From Alnus glutinosa (taxonomy: Eukaryota > Streptophyta > Magnoliopsida > Fagales > Betulaceae), in NCBI RefSeq assembly GCF_958979055.1, contig NC_084892.1:4481501-4545500 (forward strand): a DNA stretch of 64,000 nt, written 5' to 3'. Position numbers and translations under genes: made by a program. The notes under the pieces were generated by a model. The model searched no databases, was not told the origin of the DNA, and saw only the letters and a list, made by a program, of their open reading frames with translations. Position 1 is the first letter of the stretch. Every line of letters starts with the position of its first letter. This document shows, one piece after another, positions 31,399 to 43,040 of this stretch.

Positions 31399-31869
31399 TA
31401 GCATCATCTAGTTAGTTGCCCCTCAATGTTGTTGCTCCATACTCAATTAATAAGAGCATTTCAAGTTTCACCAACTCCCTGGTTTGGCCCTATAGCAAAA
31501 CATTTTTTGCCATTCTGAAGAAACTTTGAACTCTAGTCTCTATAAAGAAAAGAATACCCATCTTAAGATATAAATTGCTTAAATGTCTACCCCCATTTTT
31601 TTTTTGATACATTTGGTATCTTCAACTTTTTTGACAACTGGACAGCCATCAAGATCGTGAGGAGCGTCGATTGCCGTACTCACAACATAGCTTACTGAAC
31701 CGCTACCGTCAATTCTAGTGACAACTTTTTCAAATATATGTTCTCGTTGCTAGATCTTGCTTTAGATAGTGAAAAAGGATCCTCTTGGCAGTTTATTTTG
31801 TGCCCTACCTTTTTCGATAGGCCTTTTCTTGTTTAATTTCTTGGTTTTCATGTACATGAAGTGGGAGCA

Positions 31870-32180
31870 CTAATGGCTTTTTTTTTAAAAAAAAAAAAAG
31901 AAAAAGAAAAAATCACTCAAATTCAAAAAGATTTTAGAATCGCTATTAGACCTGCCCATAAACTTGCTAGATGGGCCGACTTTAGTGATCAAAGTAAAAG
32001 CATTCTCATTATCACTCTGCCTTTTGATATTGATGTATCTATTAATGAGATCAACCCTCCTTAATTAGATAGTCTCTCCCACCCCCTCTTATGCTTCTTT
32101 GTTTTCTCTTTTTATTTTGATGTTTGTGTTTTTACTGTCTGTCTATTTGACCCAAAAAAAAAAAAAAAAAAAAAAAAAAA
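31870..32180 (+). mobile_element. LINE 3'-end fragment with poly(A)
   Basis: The frame reads ...AHKLARWADFS... and ends in ...DINEINPP-type text before a TAA at about 32062. This resembles the terminal helix of plant LINE RNase H domains (ANxxAHxLARWA...LPxxL). A T-rich 3' UTR leads to a 27-bp A-run (32154-32180). No target duplication was found. Confidence 0.5.
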
Positions 32181-33330
32181 TCTAGGATGACTAGTCTAGT
32201 CTTGCTATTGATAAGTTGTGAGTCAAAACTCAAAAGTAAGCCTTTGCTTGATCCAATTTTTATTCCATATATAGGTGGTTAACTACATTTATTTTTCTTT
32301 AACAACTTTCATTTTTGTAATGTCTCCTTATTTTAATTGCAATAATTTTGCAATATCCTCCCAATTTATTATTGTCATTGCAATGTCCTCTTCTCGCGAC
32401 TAAAAATCACAAAAATATATATTGTCCATAAGATAAAATAAGCGTTAAAAAATAGTAAGTCATTTATTTATTTGATCTTGTGAAATATATAATTTTTCAT
32501 TTAAAATCATAAAATGAGGACATTACAAAAAAATAATTATATTTAGAAGGAGGGCTTTTCCTTGTCCTATTTCGAATATGTTTGTTAAGATGTCAAATCT
32601 GAATTTTTCATTTCGTACATGATTTAATTCATATGCCCTTTTGACATCGGTGGACTTCCTACACATAGGCAAGGTTCTCTTGGTTTTCAATATTTTTAAA
32701 AATAGTCTTTTTTATTAAATTATATATATATATATATATACCCCTAGCTTCAACGTCGTTGTCGTGCAAAATGTATTTTTAGATGCTTCTTATTATTATT
32801 ATTTTATTTGTTTTATTCTGGTGGAAATAATTGCATTGGCACTGAACTGCGAGAGGGGCAACATAATGAAATTATCGTTTTTGAAATGATTGTGGTAAGG
32901 GCTAAATGTTTTGGAGAAGCATTAGAAGAACATGCATGATGTAAAATGGTTGACCATTCGTTGTATTTTGACACTAATTTCTCGACAAGAGATTTGTTTA
33001 AGGCAAGGAGTCTATATATACTTTTCAAATATCACATTCTCAATCATGATGTTTCCAACTTGTCCAACGATATGGACCATACATTTGTTTCATAACTTTT
33101 AAATTAACAAACTATTTCCCAACTTTAAAGCATACTTACTGGATTCCTCTATATATCTACCTTATGATTTGTGAACCAATAAGTGAACACTCTTTTGTTT
33201 TTTTCTTTCGACAAAATGAATGATTCAAAAGTGGGAAAAGATCGATTAATTTCCAATATATATATTTATTATTTTGGGTTCTCTTAAAAATTGAAGGAGG
33301 TTAGATTCATGTATGTTGGTGCAAGCACCA
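32181..33330. other. Intergenic, no gene seen
   Basis: AT-rich with short AT-dinucleotide tracts (32724-32740, and 33331-33353 at its edge). No gene or structural RNA recognised. Confidence 0.45.
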
Positions 33331-33354
33331 TATATATATATATATATATATATA

Positions 33355-33910
33355 AGGGACTTCAAGCCGCCATATAGGGAGGGATCGTGCTCCTCTTACA
33401 AAATAAGGGAGATGTCGTCAGAAGGCTCGCTGATCTGGAGATTTGAGGCACTCTAACACCCAAATCAGTAAAAGCCCTCATTGGGAGAGAGTAAAATTGG
33501 TAAAGCTAAATAAAATAGAGTAAGAGTGTGTGTGTGGGTTTGATAATGCATAGTTAATGAGAGGATGCCTCTGGTAGCTAGTGTGGTGGTGCACGGGGTA
33601 AGTGAGTGTGATAGCCTGAGAGAGCGTTTTCTTGGACTCGTTGCTTACTTGATGGAGAGGACTCACCCTCTATATATAGGCCGGTGCTTAAGGCTCAGAA
33701 GGCCTCTAATTAACCTTCTTGTTGATGGAATATAGGGTTGTTTTTGGGTGATTTCCGCGTGGGGGGGAGGGGAGGGCTCTTACCTAACCTGGCTGGAGAG
33801 GTGATCCACTATGAAGTGTCCCATTGAGACGAAGGTGCATTATATTGTTAGTCTCGGACCTGGTGTTGGCTTGGTCCTAGCATGGTCTTGGCTTTGCTAG
33901 CAAGTACAAT
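33355..33910 (-). mobile_element. Possible LTR remnant
   Basis: On the minus strand a TATA-like CCTATATATAGAGGGTGAG (about 33668-33682) is followed by text of the kind found after the TATA box in gypsy-type LTRs (gtgttagagtgcctcaaatctcc, about 33440-33465). Sequence composition differs from the surrounding AT-rich DNA. TG...CA ends and target duplications were not found. Confidence 0.35.
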
Positions 33911-35835
33911 TTTTTTTAGGCCTCCAAAATATTCTGTCACTTTTAAGTATGGAATCATGATGCATAACTTCGCTTGAACAACATGTAATTGAACTTGTGA
34001 ACTGCTTCATCACTTCGATCGAATGAACTGCGATCAAACTTGCAACTAAACCTCTTGGGTTTTAGTACGTAGACATAATGCATTGGTTAATTCGATCGAA
34101 CGAGTTATGACCGAGCTTGATATAGAAGTCTTCTAAACTTCAACTCAAGCCTTTTCTTGAACCGCACTTTGAGACCAACTCAACCCTAAAACAACACTGA
34201 ATTTGCCAATACAAACAAACAAACTTTCCCTTTGACAATTTCGTAACAAAACTTTACTCAATTACAACTCAAAGAAAAAATTCAATGAAATACAAGATAA
34301 TCCTATTAAACCACTAAATTAGGACTACTTTCTAATTCACTGATGAAATAAACTTGTCTTCTTGAAACTGACACAAAGCCATTAATTAAACAGATAGAGA
34401 ATAGGTAGACGAAAAACAATTCTGACAGACACATAATGAACAATAAATCAACTGTGAAAAGTACATGAATATCTCACTATCACCAAAAAAAAATAAAAAA
34501 AAATATCCAACTACTCCACATATTTAATTACTCCCCCTTTGTCACAAAATGACAAAGGGAAGGTCATAATTAAGGCACAATGGGCGAACCAAAAGTTATA
34601 CTCCTAAATGCAAAGGCTTAGACCAATGCAATTGAAAGAGTACCATAGACCTAATTAAAGGCTGAACCACGTAAAAAATCTAAGGTGAAAACAATGCAAT
34701 AGGCCTAAAAGCTAAGGAATATATATATGATTTTAGATACAAAGATAATGATCTAGAGATGCCTAAAATGCATAAATTAAATGAGTGCATCAACCAACTC
34801 AAGTAAAGCACACAAAAATTTATGAATGGAAACACAAAACAATAATTCTCTGTAAATCAAATATCGTTTGATACTCAACCAAAACCTGTTGAATGCAAAA
34901 ATACTAAAATTTGACACTCAATGTAAAACATGTTTAAAATGCTTGAGGAAGGCGAAAGATTTTGGATCCAATACCATTATGGTTCATAAACTATAAATAA
35001 TGCTTGCGTGACGGGTGTGATCAATTAATTCTCAACAAGTGAGTTTAAAACTTTGATTTTGTGAGGAGGTTAAGCATCAACAATAGGAAATTGAAACCAA
35101 AAGTGTAGGATAAGGACACATGAAGAACCAAAATACTAGGGCCTAAGGACACTCATACATGCACTCCCAATATCACTAAGCACAAAATTGTAATTCGAGT
35201 CCATTTACAATATTCGTCTTTTACCTCAATGTGTAAACATTAATGGATTTTTTTTCTAAGGACATCTGCATGGATCCCAATTTGTGATCATCTAATGTTC
35301 ACCTTTTGCTATATCTAGGAACGAGGTATGACATTTAATGCAAGTCATAAGGTCAATTTGGTCATAACAAAATGTACTAACCCCACTAACTATTGCCCAC
35401 CAAATGCTTACACATGTGGCCAAACTTAAACTCATTGCAATAAATTGTGCATAAAAATTGCAAGCATCATCTACACTTTAATCCTCATTTATGCACCATT
35501 GTAAAAGTTAATCCAATATGAAAAGAAATTCCTCTTGCACAATATACACGCACAATAAAACCACTAAGCTAAAAAAAATGTTATGCACTCAAGTAGCCCC
35601 CCCCCCCCCCCCCCCCCCCACTTAAAAGATGAAAATATAAAAACATGAAAAACAAACCAAAATAAAACACAAGCAATGCAATACAATAAATATTCAAAAA
35701 TACAAATGAACAACATGATAATGCACAATGCAAGATGACATGCTCTAGGATGATGTATGTGGCTCCAAATGCAATCCTAGGGATGTGAAAGGACCATCTA
35801 AGGCTTAACACAAACACCAAAAACTTCCCTAAGAT
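33911..35835 (-). mobile_element. Degenerate 3' part of a copia (SIRE-like) element
   Basis: Lies immediately 3' (minus strand) of the copia pol remnant. It contains the paired ctttgtcattttgtgacaaag-type stretch (34538-34560), typical of the purine-rich, LTR-proximal part of SIRE/Maximus copia elements, plus other AT-rich text of LTR character. A C23 run lies at 35597-35619. No open frame; ends not definable. Confidence 0.45.
35597..35619. repeat. Poly(C) tract, 23 bp
   Basis: Twenty-three consecutive C. Confidence 0.95.
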
Positions 35836-36545
35836 ACTCAAACCTAGGAACGTCTAGAGGTTTGGTAAACAAGTTAGCTAATTGGTTGTCAATGGTGACA
35901 AACTCGAGACAAATTTTGATTCCACAAGGTCATGAATGAAGGGGTGTCTTATGTCTATGTGCTTAGTTCTTGTATGTTTGAACTGAATTCTTGGAGATAT
36001 TAATCGCAATAGTATTATCACAGTAAACTAACATGGCGGCTTTGATCAATTTCATAATCCCCCAACAATTGCTTCATCCAAAGTAGTTGAGTACATGCAA
36101 CAACTTCTAGCAGCAATGTATTCAACCTCTACAGTAGACAAGAAGATAGAATTCTATTTTTTTTTTCTTATCCAAGCTACCAAATTCACACCCATATATA
36201 GAAACAACCACATGAATGCTTCATCAGCATTAGCAACCCAATCTGCATATAAATAACCGACAAGATCAACATTTGTTTCCTTGGAGTACCAAATATCATA
36301 CCAATGTCCCATTAAAATACCAAACAATTCATTTAACTGCTACTAAACGAGATTCCTTGGGATTAGCCTAAAATCTAGCACATACTCCACCATTGAAAGC
36401 AATATTTGGTCTACTATTAGTGTTATACATAAGGCTACTAGTCATGGTCCCATAAAGTGTCTCATAAACACTCTTTTCTCAAGGATCCATATTAAGTTTG
36501 ATACTTGTGCTTATAACTTATAAGGGTCCTTCACAAGAATTTTAC
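35836..36545 (-). pseudogene. Ty1/copia pol remnant: end of RT and RNase H
   Basis: Minus-strand translation with frame changes gives the copia RNase H succession: Y-KETN-DLVGYLYADWV-NADEAF, then FLSTVEVEYIAA-SCCMY-T, then a VYCDN-AINISKN-VQ stretch, HR-KTP-HS, ICLEFV-IDNQLAN-FTKPLD. Multiple stops and frameshifts interrupt it. It is the C-terminal part of a copia polyprotein, inactive, and marks the orientation (minus) of the decayed element that continues toward 33911. Confidence 0.78.
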
Positions 36546-36577
36546 CATCCAATCGAATCCTCTTAACAAGGACCTTT

Positions 36578-37615
36578 GCTATAATACCCCGATACCATAT
36601 TGGGAAGGGAGATGACTAGCTCATATAGAGTGCTGGTTTATAAAAATACTTATGGGTACTAAGTTTTACATTACTTAGCTACTAAGTGAAACTAAGCTTT
36701 ATAAGAGATTCTATTGAAGCTCTAAATTGACTCATCATTTTGGAGTGATAGCGTAAATGTGGCTATCACTTTTCTCTAGGTCATTACAAACATCCTTGTC
36801 AGGGCTACATCATTTGGTGCTTCAGTACCACATGACCTAGTGTTATTAGGTGGCTCTGGTACTATTTGTAATGACCCAGAGAAAAGTGATAGCCACATTT
36901 ACGCTATTACCCAAAAATGACTAGTCAATTTAGAGTTCTCCTAGAATCTCTTATAAAGCACAGTTTCACCTAATAAGTGGGCAATGTGAGACTTAGTACT
37001 CGTAACTATCTTTATAAACACTCACTCTATGTGGGCTACTCATCTTCTCAATATAGGACCAGGGTATTACAAACTCCTCCTCTTAAACTCCTAACGTCCT
37101 CGTCAAGGCCATGTCATACAACGCTCCAGTACCACATGGCGACGTTACTAGGTAGCTCTGATACCATTTGGAATGACCCATAGAAAAGCGTTAGCCAAAT
37201 CTGCGCTATCTCCCCAAAATGACTAGTCAATTTGGAATTTTCCTAAAAAAGTTTATAAAGCTCAGTTTCACATAATAAGTAGGTAATGTGGGACTTAGCA
37301 CTCATGACTATCTTTATAAACCACCTACTTTATGTGGGCTACTCATCTTCCCAATATGGGATTGGGGTATTACAATGTCAGTGGTTTAAAGGGGAGTTTG
37401 TAATATCTTGGTCCCATATTAAGAAGAAATAAGTAGCCCACATAAAGTGTGTGGTTTATAAAGATACTTATGGGTGCTAAGTCTTGCATTGTTTAGTTAT
37501 TTTGTGAAACTGAGCTTTACAATTGATTATATGGAAGCTCCAAATTTACTAGTCCTTTTGAAGCGATAGCGCAAATGTAGCTAGCGATTTTTTCAAGATC
37601 ATTACATCTGCACTA
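36578..37615. repeat. Cluster of four ~210-bp repeats in both orientations
   Basis: Copy A (+) 36578-36792, copy B (-) 36865-37075, copy C (-) 37168-37377 and copy D (+) 37398-37610 share blocks: gtaatacccc-gtccatattggga-gatgagtagcccacata-agtg, ggtttataaagatacttatgggtgctaag, tgaaactgagctttataag, a-gactagtcatttttggg-gatagcg. Unit ends carry inverted ttgtaat-cc. Between A/B and B/C lie related about 80-bp spacers (ctccagtaccacatg...gttactaggtagctctgataccatt). The structure suggests MITE-like units nested or recombined head to head. Confidence 0.8.
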
Positions 37616-37725
37616 TTACCCAAAAAGGACTAGCCAATTTTTGCAGAACATTTTCAACAAAAAAGAAATCAATTCCTTTTTTATTTTTTCCAAACTCAAG
37701 CTTACACTTTGAGTTTGAAAGTGGA

Positions 37726-38000
37726 TGTTAGAATATTTTCAATATTATGATTTATTTAGTTTCTTTGTAGGTTTATTTTCTTCCTTATTTAATTTAGGGT
37801 TTCTTGTTCACCATTCATAGCTTCTCTATAAATATAAACAATTATAATACAAATTATATATACTTGAATACAGTCAAGATGCAGTCCTAAGGTTCATCAG
37901 CTCCTTCTCTCTCCACATCCGCTCTCTGTCTTTCATATGTCCCATATTATGGCACTTCGGCTTTAGGGGTTTAATTTTCTCCACTCAAAGAAATGGATCG
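37726..38000 (+). mobile_element. Possible copia LTR fragment
   Basis: Begins TGTTAGAATATT, a common start of plant copia LTRs, with a TATA-like ctctataaatataaac about 110 bp later and a pyrimidine-rich stretch after it. No right end or target duplication found. Confidence 0.35.
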
Positions 38001-41000
38001 AAATCTCTACCATAACTATCTGAATCATACATGCAATGGGTAGCCCCCTTTAAGGAGTTGTGGGACTTACTTACCATAGACACGTGAGCTCCGCATCCTA
38101 AACTGTCCCGGATAGGCGATCACCTTATAATTTCCATCTCTGTTAAGCGTTCTTTATCCCAAAGAAATAGCGCCTACTTTAATTAATTAATTACTATGCT
38201 TTGAGAACTATACTTCATTTATTTTCGTTGCTCCTTTTATTCTTGAGTGTCGCTAGGAGTACAACACTTTTTACTACAAATCCTTTTATAAATTGATGGA
38301 ACGGTCCATAATTGATGAAATGATTAAACAAAATATCAAACTTGTCAATTTAATTAATTAATGGCTAACTTGCCAACCATACACTCTTAATTATTTCACC
38401 AATTATGAACTACAACATTAGTTTGTATGGAAATTGTAATATCCCAAGAATTATCCTTTCTTCTTTTTCAATAATTTTTTTTAACAAATGCTTGAAAATT
38501 CAAGAAGATGGTTGATGATGAAAATACAATAAAGGGCATCTTCAATGGGATTAATTACCTTATTGTCGCTTCGTGCCAAATCCATCTTACTCAACTAAGA
38601 AAGGAGTAGATAGTTGTCTATTTTCGAAACTGCATGCGTCCATTTATTTTTCCCTCCTTTCGTGGTCGGATGTCGTCATTGTCGAGCCCGGGCAAATGCG
38701 TACACGAAATGTCTGTCATACTTTGTTAGTATCTATCTATCACCTTTATTAATTTGACTCTTTTATGCATGGTTTACGGGACAAAGCAAGAAAAATGACA
38801 AGCCAAAATTTACGACTTCTCTCTAGAGGAAAAATTCCCCCAAAGCCTCCACAATTAATACAAACAATTAATGATGAGCCATCAATCAATCAGTAGTACT
38901 ACTTGACCTGAACAAGACTTCATTTTCAAATGATTTTAGCAATCTAGCTATTTCCAATCTCAAATCTCACTCGTCTAACTTGGGATTAATTTGTATCAAA
39001 TCGATCTATTGCCAAACTCTCTCTCTCTCTCTCGATAAAATGTAAACTATAGAATTTTTTTTAGGAAAATGTATTAGTTAGTCATAAATTCTTGCAAGAT
39101 CTAGGCTTTTTTAAGATGGTACGTAGCTAGTGAAATTCTTATTGCTGGCAAAAAAGTGAGGTTCCATCAAATATCTAGCTCACATCTCAGTTCACGTATT
39201 GTGGTATATATATTTGTCCGATGGCGATTGACACGAAGGAATATTGCATGCCTAACATATATAGAATGCCACAATTCCGGCCCTGTATACTTATAAGTTC
39301 TTCTATCATAAAATAAGCCGATAAAAAAGACTAAATTTAATTATTTAATTAATATTTTAACCTTTTCATCACGAAAAATGTTCAAACTCATCAAGATTAC
39401 ATATAATTTGATACCATGTTAAATTACTTTCCATTTGTCCTGAAAGCTTAAGCTGATAGAAAATAATAAATTTAATCATTTAATTAATATTTTAGAACAA
39501 AACATAATTGAAATTTAGTTTGGAGGTTTAGAAAAGCAAGATTATTAAAAGAAAAAAAGACTATATTGGGAAGCTGTAGCTCTTATAAAAATTCAATTGG
39601 AGCTGCTGCCTACAATGACCTTTAATGGGGGTTATATATGGGCACCCAATCTTGCAAAACATGGACCAGTAATTACTATAGAAGGAGACGACATTAAAAT
39701 GGTGGGATTGATCTGCCATTGAACAGTTAGTAATAATCCTACGCTGATAATTAAGGTGATCGATCATACTAATTTGCAGGAGGGCTAGGTAATAGCTATG
39801 TCCGTATATATATTTTGTTTTTCTTGTTGGGAGGGGGGTATGTATCTCGATCTAGACTAGGACGTCTGCTGATGGCTCAATTAATTAACGATTTTAATTA
39901 AGAAGAATAATAGTAGAAAGTAGTTATTGTTCAACAGAGCAGTAAATGATCAGTAATTAATATAGAAAGTCAAATTTAACCCATTTTATGATTTTTATCT
40001 AAGTCAGAATAAAAATTCCCTCTTACCCTCATGCATAAGACATAATGCCATTCTTATATATATGTAATGATAATTTTCAAGCACTCCACATTAATTAATT
40101 AATATAAGTAGTTGAACTATATACACACAACGCACAACAAAGTTTCCATAATATCATCACAATGCGAAAAAAGAAAGAAAAAGAAGAAGAGAGAAATTGG
40201 AAATATTTAAAAACATCTCCAACCCTAGAGAGCTGGAGGATGAAATACCCCATGACAAAAATTAATGTATATATATCAAATGTTAGTATTGCCATTGGCC
40301 TCTATATATAACTGCTAGATTCCTAGCTATTATATACAATTCTTTGAATCCCAACTAGTGTTGTTTTCAAAATAAATGGTCAAGATTTTATCACATCCAG
40401 CATTTATTAGTTTTAGGAACCCAGAAATATTTACGATATATATCCACATTTATTATTTTTACCACATTTTGAAATGATAAATAATGATATAGAAAAATTT
40501 CAACTATTTAATTTAAAAATAATGGTTGGGATTTGAAAAATTGTTCATGGTGCAATTCTCTAATAATTATGGAGGATTTTAATCCTGCACGCTAAAACTA
40601 TTTGTTGATTGAATTGCCCATAATCTTCTTCAGAAAATTGAAATTTCTATATTCCTTTTTTTTTTTTCATAAAATTACTATATTTCTGACTAAACTATAT
40701 TTGACGTGACGTATTTAAAGTAACTTTCCATATCAACTACTTCACAAAATAAAATAAAAGTTACTAAAAATACATCACGTAAGCCGGTGTGAAATAAGCT
40801 AGTGTGATAAATGGAAGTTAAAACAATTAACTATGATCCAAATGATATAACAAGTAACCAAGCATAATCAACTAATTAAGTGGAAGCCTGACTTAACTTT
40901 GTGCCTAGCATGTAGCGTTGAGAATAAGATGATCTTCATTTCACTTGAAATCGAAATGATTCATTTTATGGTCAAGATTAAATTTCACAGTATATGTTTT

Positions 41001-43040
41001 TATATAGTGAATATGTTACCATATTATTTAAAAATATTTAAGTCATGTACCAGAATGTATATCATTAAATATAGTAAAATGAAATCTTGATTATGAAAGG
41101 CTCCTTTCATTTTCAAGTGAAATGGAGAAAATCCTGATTATGTACCATTGTGCTTCAAATAGCTTTGGCCGGAAAAGAAGCTTGCAAAGGCATTTATCAA
41201 CTAGAGCTCATAAAAAGTTAGTATGATAGATTTTACTTGGTGGAACTAATTATAACTCCTATATATTAAAAGATAAAATCAATGCAAGTGGACTTAGAGA
41301 TACGACAGGATCACAATAAGAAACTAGTTCTCATATAATCACAATAAGTCTTCAAGATGCACTCAAGAATAATCAATTGAATAGATACAACCTCGATCAC
41401 CAATCTTTAAAAAAAGTGTTATCTGGTTATTTATTTATGCCATGCATGCTAAAAAGAAAAGAACCTGAGCTCAAGACACATGAAGAACTTGCAGGTAGCT
41501 CGATGATCATGATAATGTTTTCATGCACTTGCAACAGCATGCATAACACCAAGTAATGAGCTAATATGATAAATACTTTTTTCTATAATTCTTATAGACC
41601 CATGATTATGTATATATATATATATATGATTCAAAAATTTACTTTCTTGGTTAGGACAAAAAAATCAAGAAGTTTACTTTACGCTGAAGCTCATAATTAA
41701 GATTTATGACTAACTAAAGGCTTAATTAATAAGATAAATGGCATCCTGACCTATTTAATGATGGCTTCTGCTTCAGGAGAGAATTACAAGTGCTGATTCA
41801 TGCAATAAGCAACGATGAAACATCGCAGGAGTGGTGAATTGCATGCATTAACTTAAAAACATGCTAGATTAAATATATTTTCCACTCAGGTACGTTGTTT
41901 ATATTCTCTAAAAGATCATGAAATTTCTTGTGGTGCATGTCTTAAAATCAGGTCTATATATCGATGGAATATGTGAGGACGATGTTCTCAGAGTGAAAAG
42001 CAAAGTTAATTGAACCAAAATTATGCAGAATTTGCTCTGTATCAGTATATGGTTTGTATCCTTTTATCTTTTAGATTAATGAAGCCAAATTAAGTCGAAG
42101 AAAGAAAGCAGCAGGAAGAACAACATACATATATAGGAAAATATATAGACAAGCTCAAGGATATATCAACATATCCACAGGTTTAGCAAAAGATGGATTA
42201 AAAAAAAAAAAAAACTAGGGTTTTAGGCGGAAGATTTTAGGAAATATAAGAGCCCAAAAAGGCGAGGGGGACAAAAAAGAGGATTGCATGGAGGAATCCT
42301 GAATTAGATAATAGAAATATATTGAAGCTGTCGTGCGTCGTCACAGTCAATGTTGCATTCATGCAAGCCAACCAATCAATTTGTCGATAGCCATACATTT
42401 AATTTAAAATAATCAGCCAAAACTATAGCCAATCAAAAGTTTCTCAAAAAGCCTATGGATGCTAGAAAAGAAATAGGAGAGAAGAGGGAGGAGACAGCTC
42501 ATTTTCTTCATAGAATATAAAAGCACCCATATCCAAACAAAACCTTGAGAAAAAGAATGAAAAAAAACAGAAAAACCCCCCTAGCAAAAGAAACCAAAAG
42601 ATTTTCCTGTGCATATAAAATATATAATTGGGCAACAAGAAGGTGGGTGGGGGACAAAGAAACAAAACGATCACAATAAATAGGCCATGATATTAGATGT
42701 AGAGCAATAAATACAAAGGAGTTGACAGGCCGGGTGTGAAAAGATTGACCTGCGTCTCTCCTCCGTCATGTATATCCATCGATCCTCAGTTGCAAAATCT
42801 CAGAATCCTCCTTGTCTCATCTCCCCATCTCCAATGAAACTGAACTTCATATTATGATCATTGAAAAGCCTACAAAACCCCAAAAAGTGCACCCTACAGA
42901 ACATACAGAGAAAAAGAAAAGAAAAAAGAAAAACACATAATCCACTAGTTTTCATGAATTTCAGCTTCTCGATCTCTTTCACCATCCATGGATATATATT
43001 TTAATATATTAGAGTTATATAAATATTGTACTGATTCAGC
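38001..43040. other. 5-kb gene-free region downstream of the NPR5-like gene
   Basis: AT-rich with no coding sequence. A dispersed motif (aataataaatttaatcatttaattaatattttaa, split here as related short blocks) occurs at about 39322-39360 and 39464-39494 and again at 50620-50650 and 50810-50855, implying copies of one repeat family. The segment next to 43040 holds the 3' UTR of the minus-strand NPR5-like gene. Nothing else is supported. Confidence 0.45.

Noticed and set aside
31300..31400. A tRNA gene suggested by A and B boxes
   Set aside because: No complete cloverleaf; poly(A) tail and target duplication make it a SINE.
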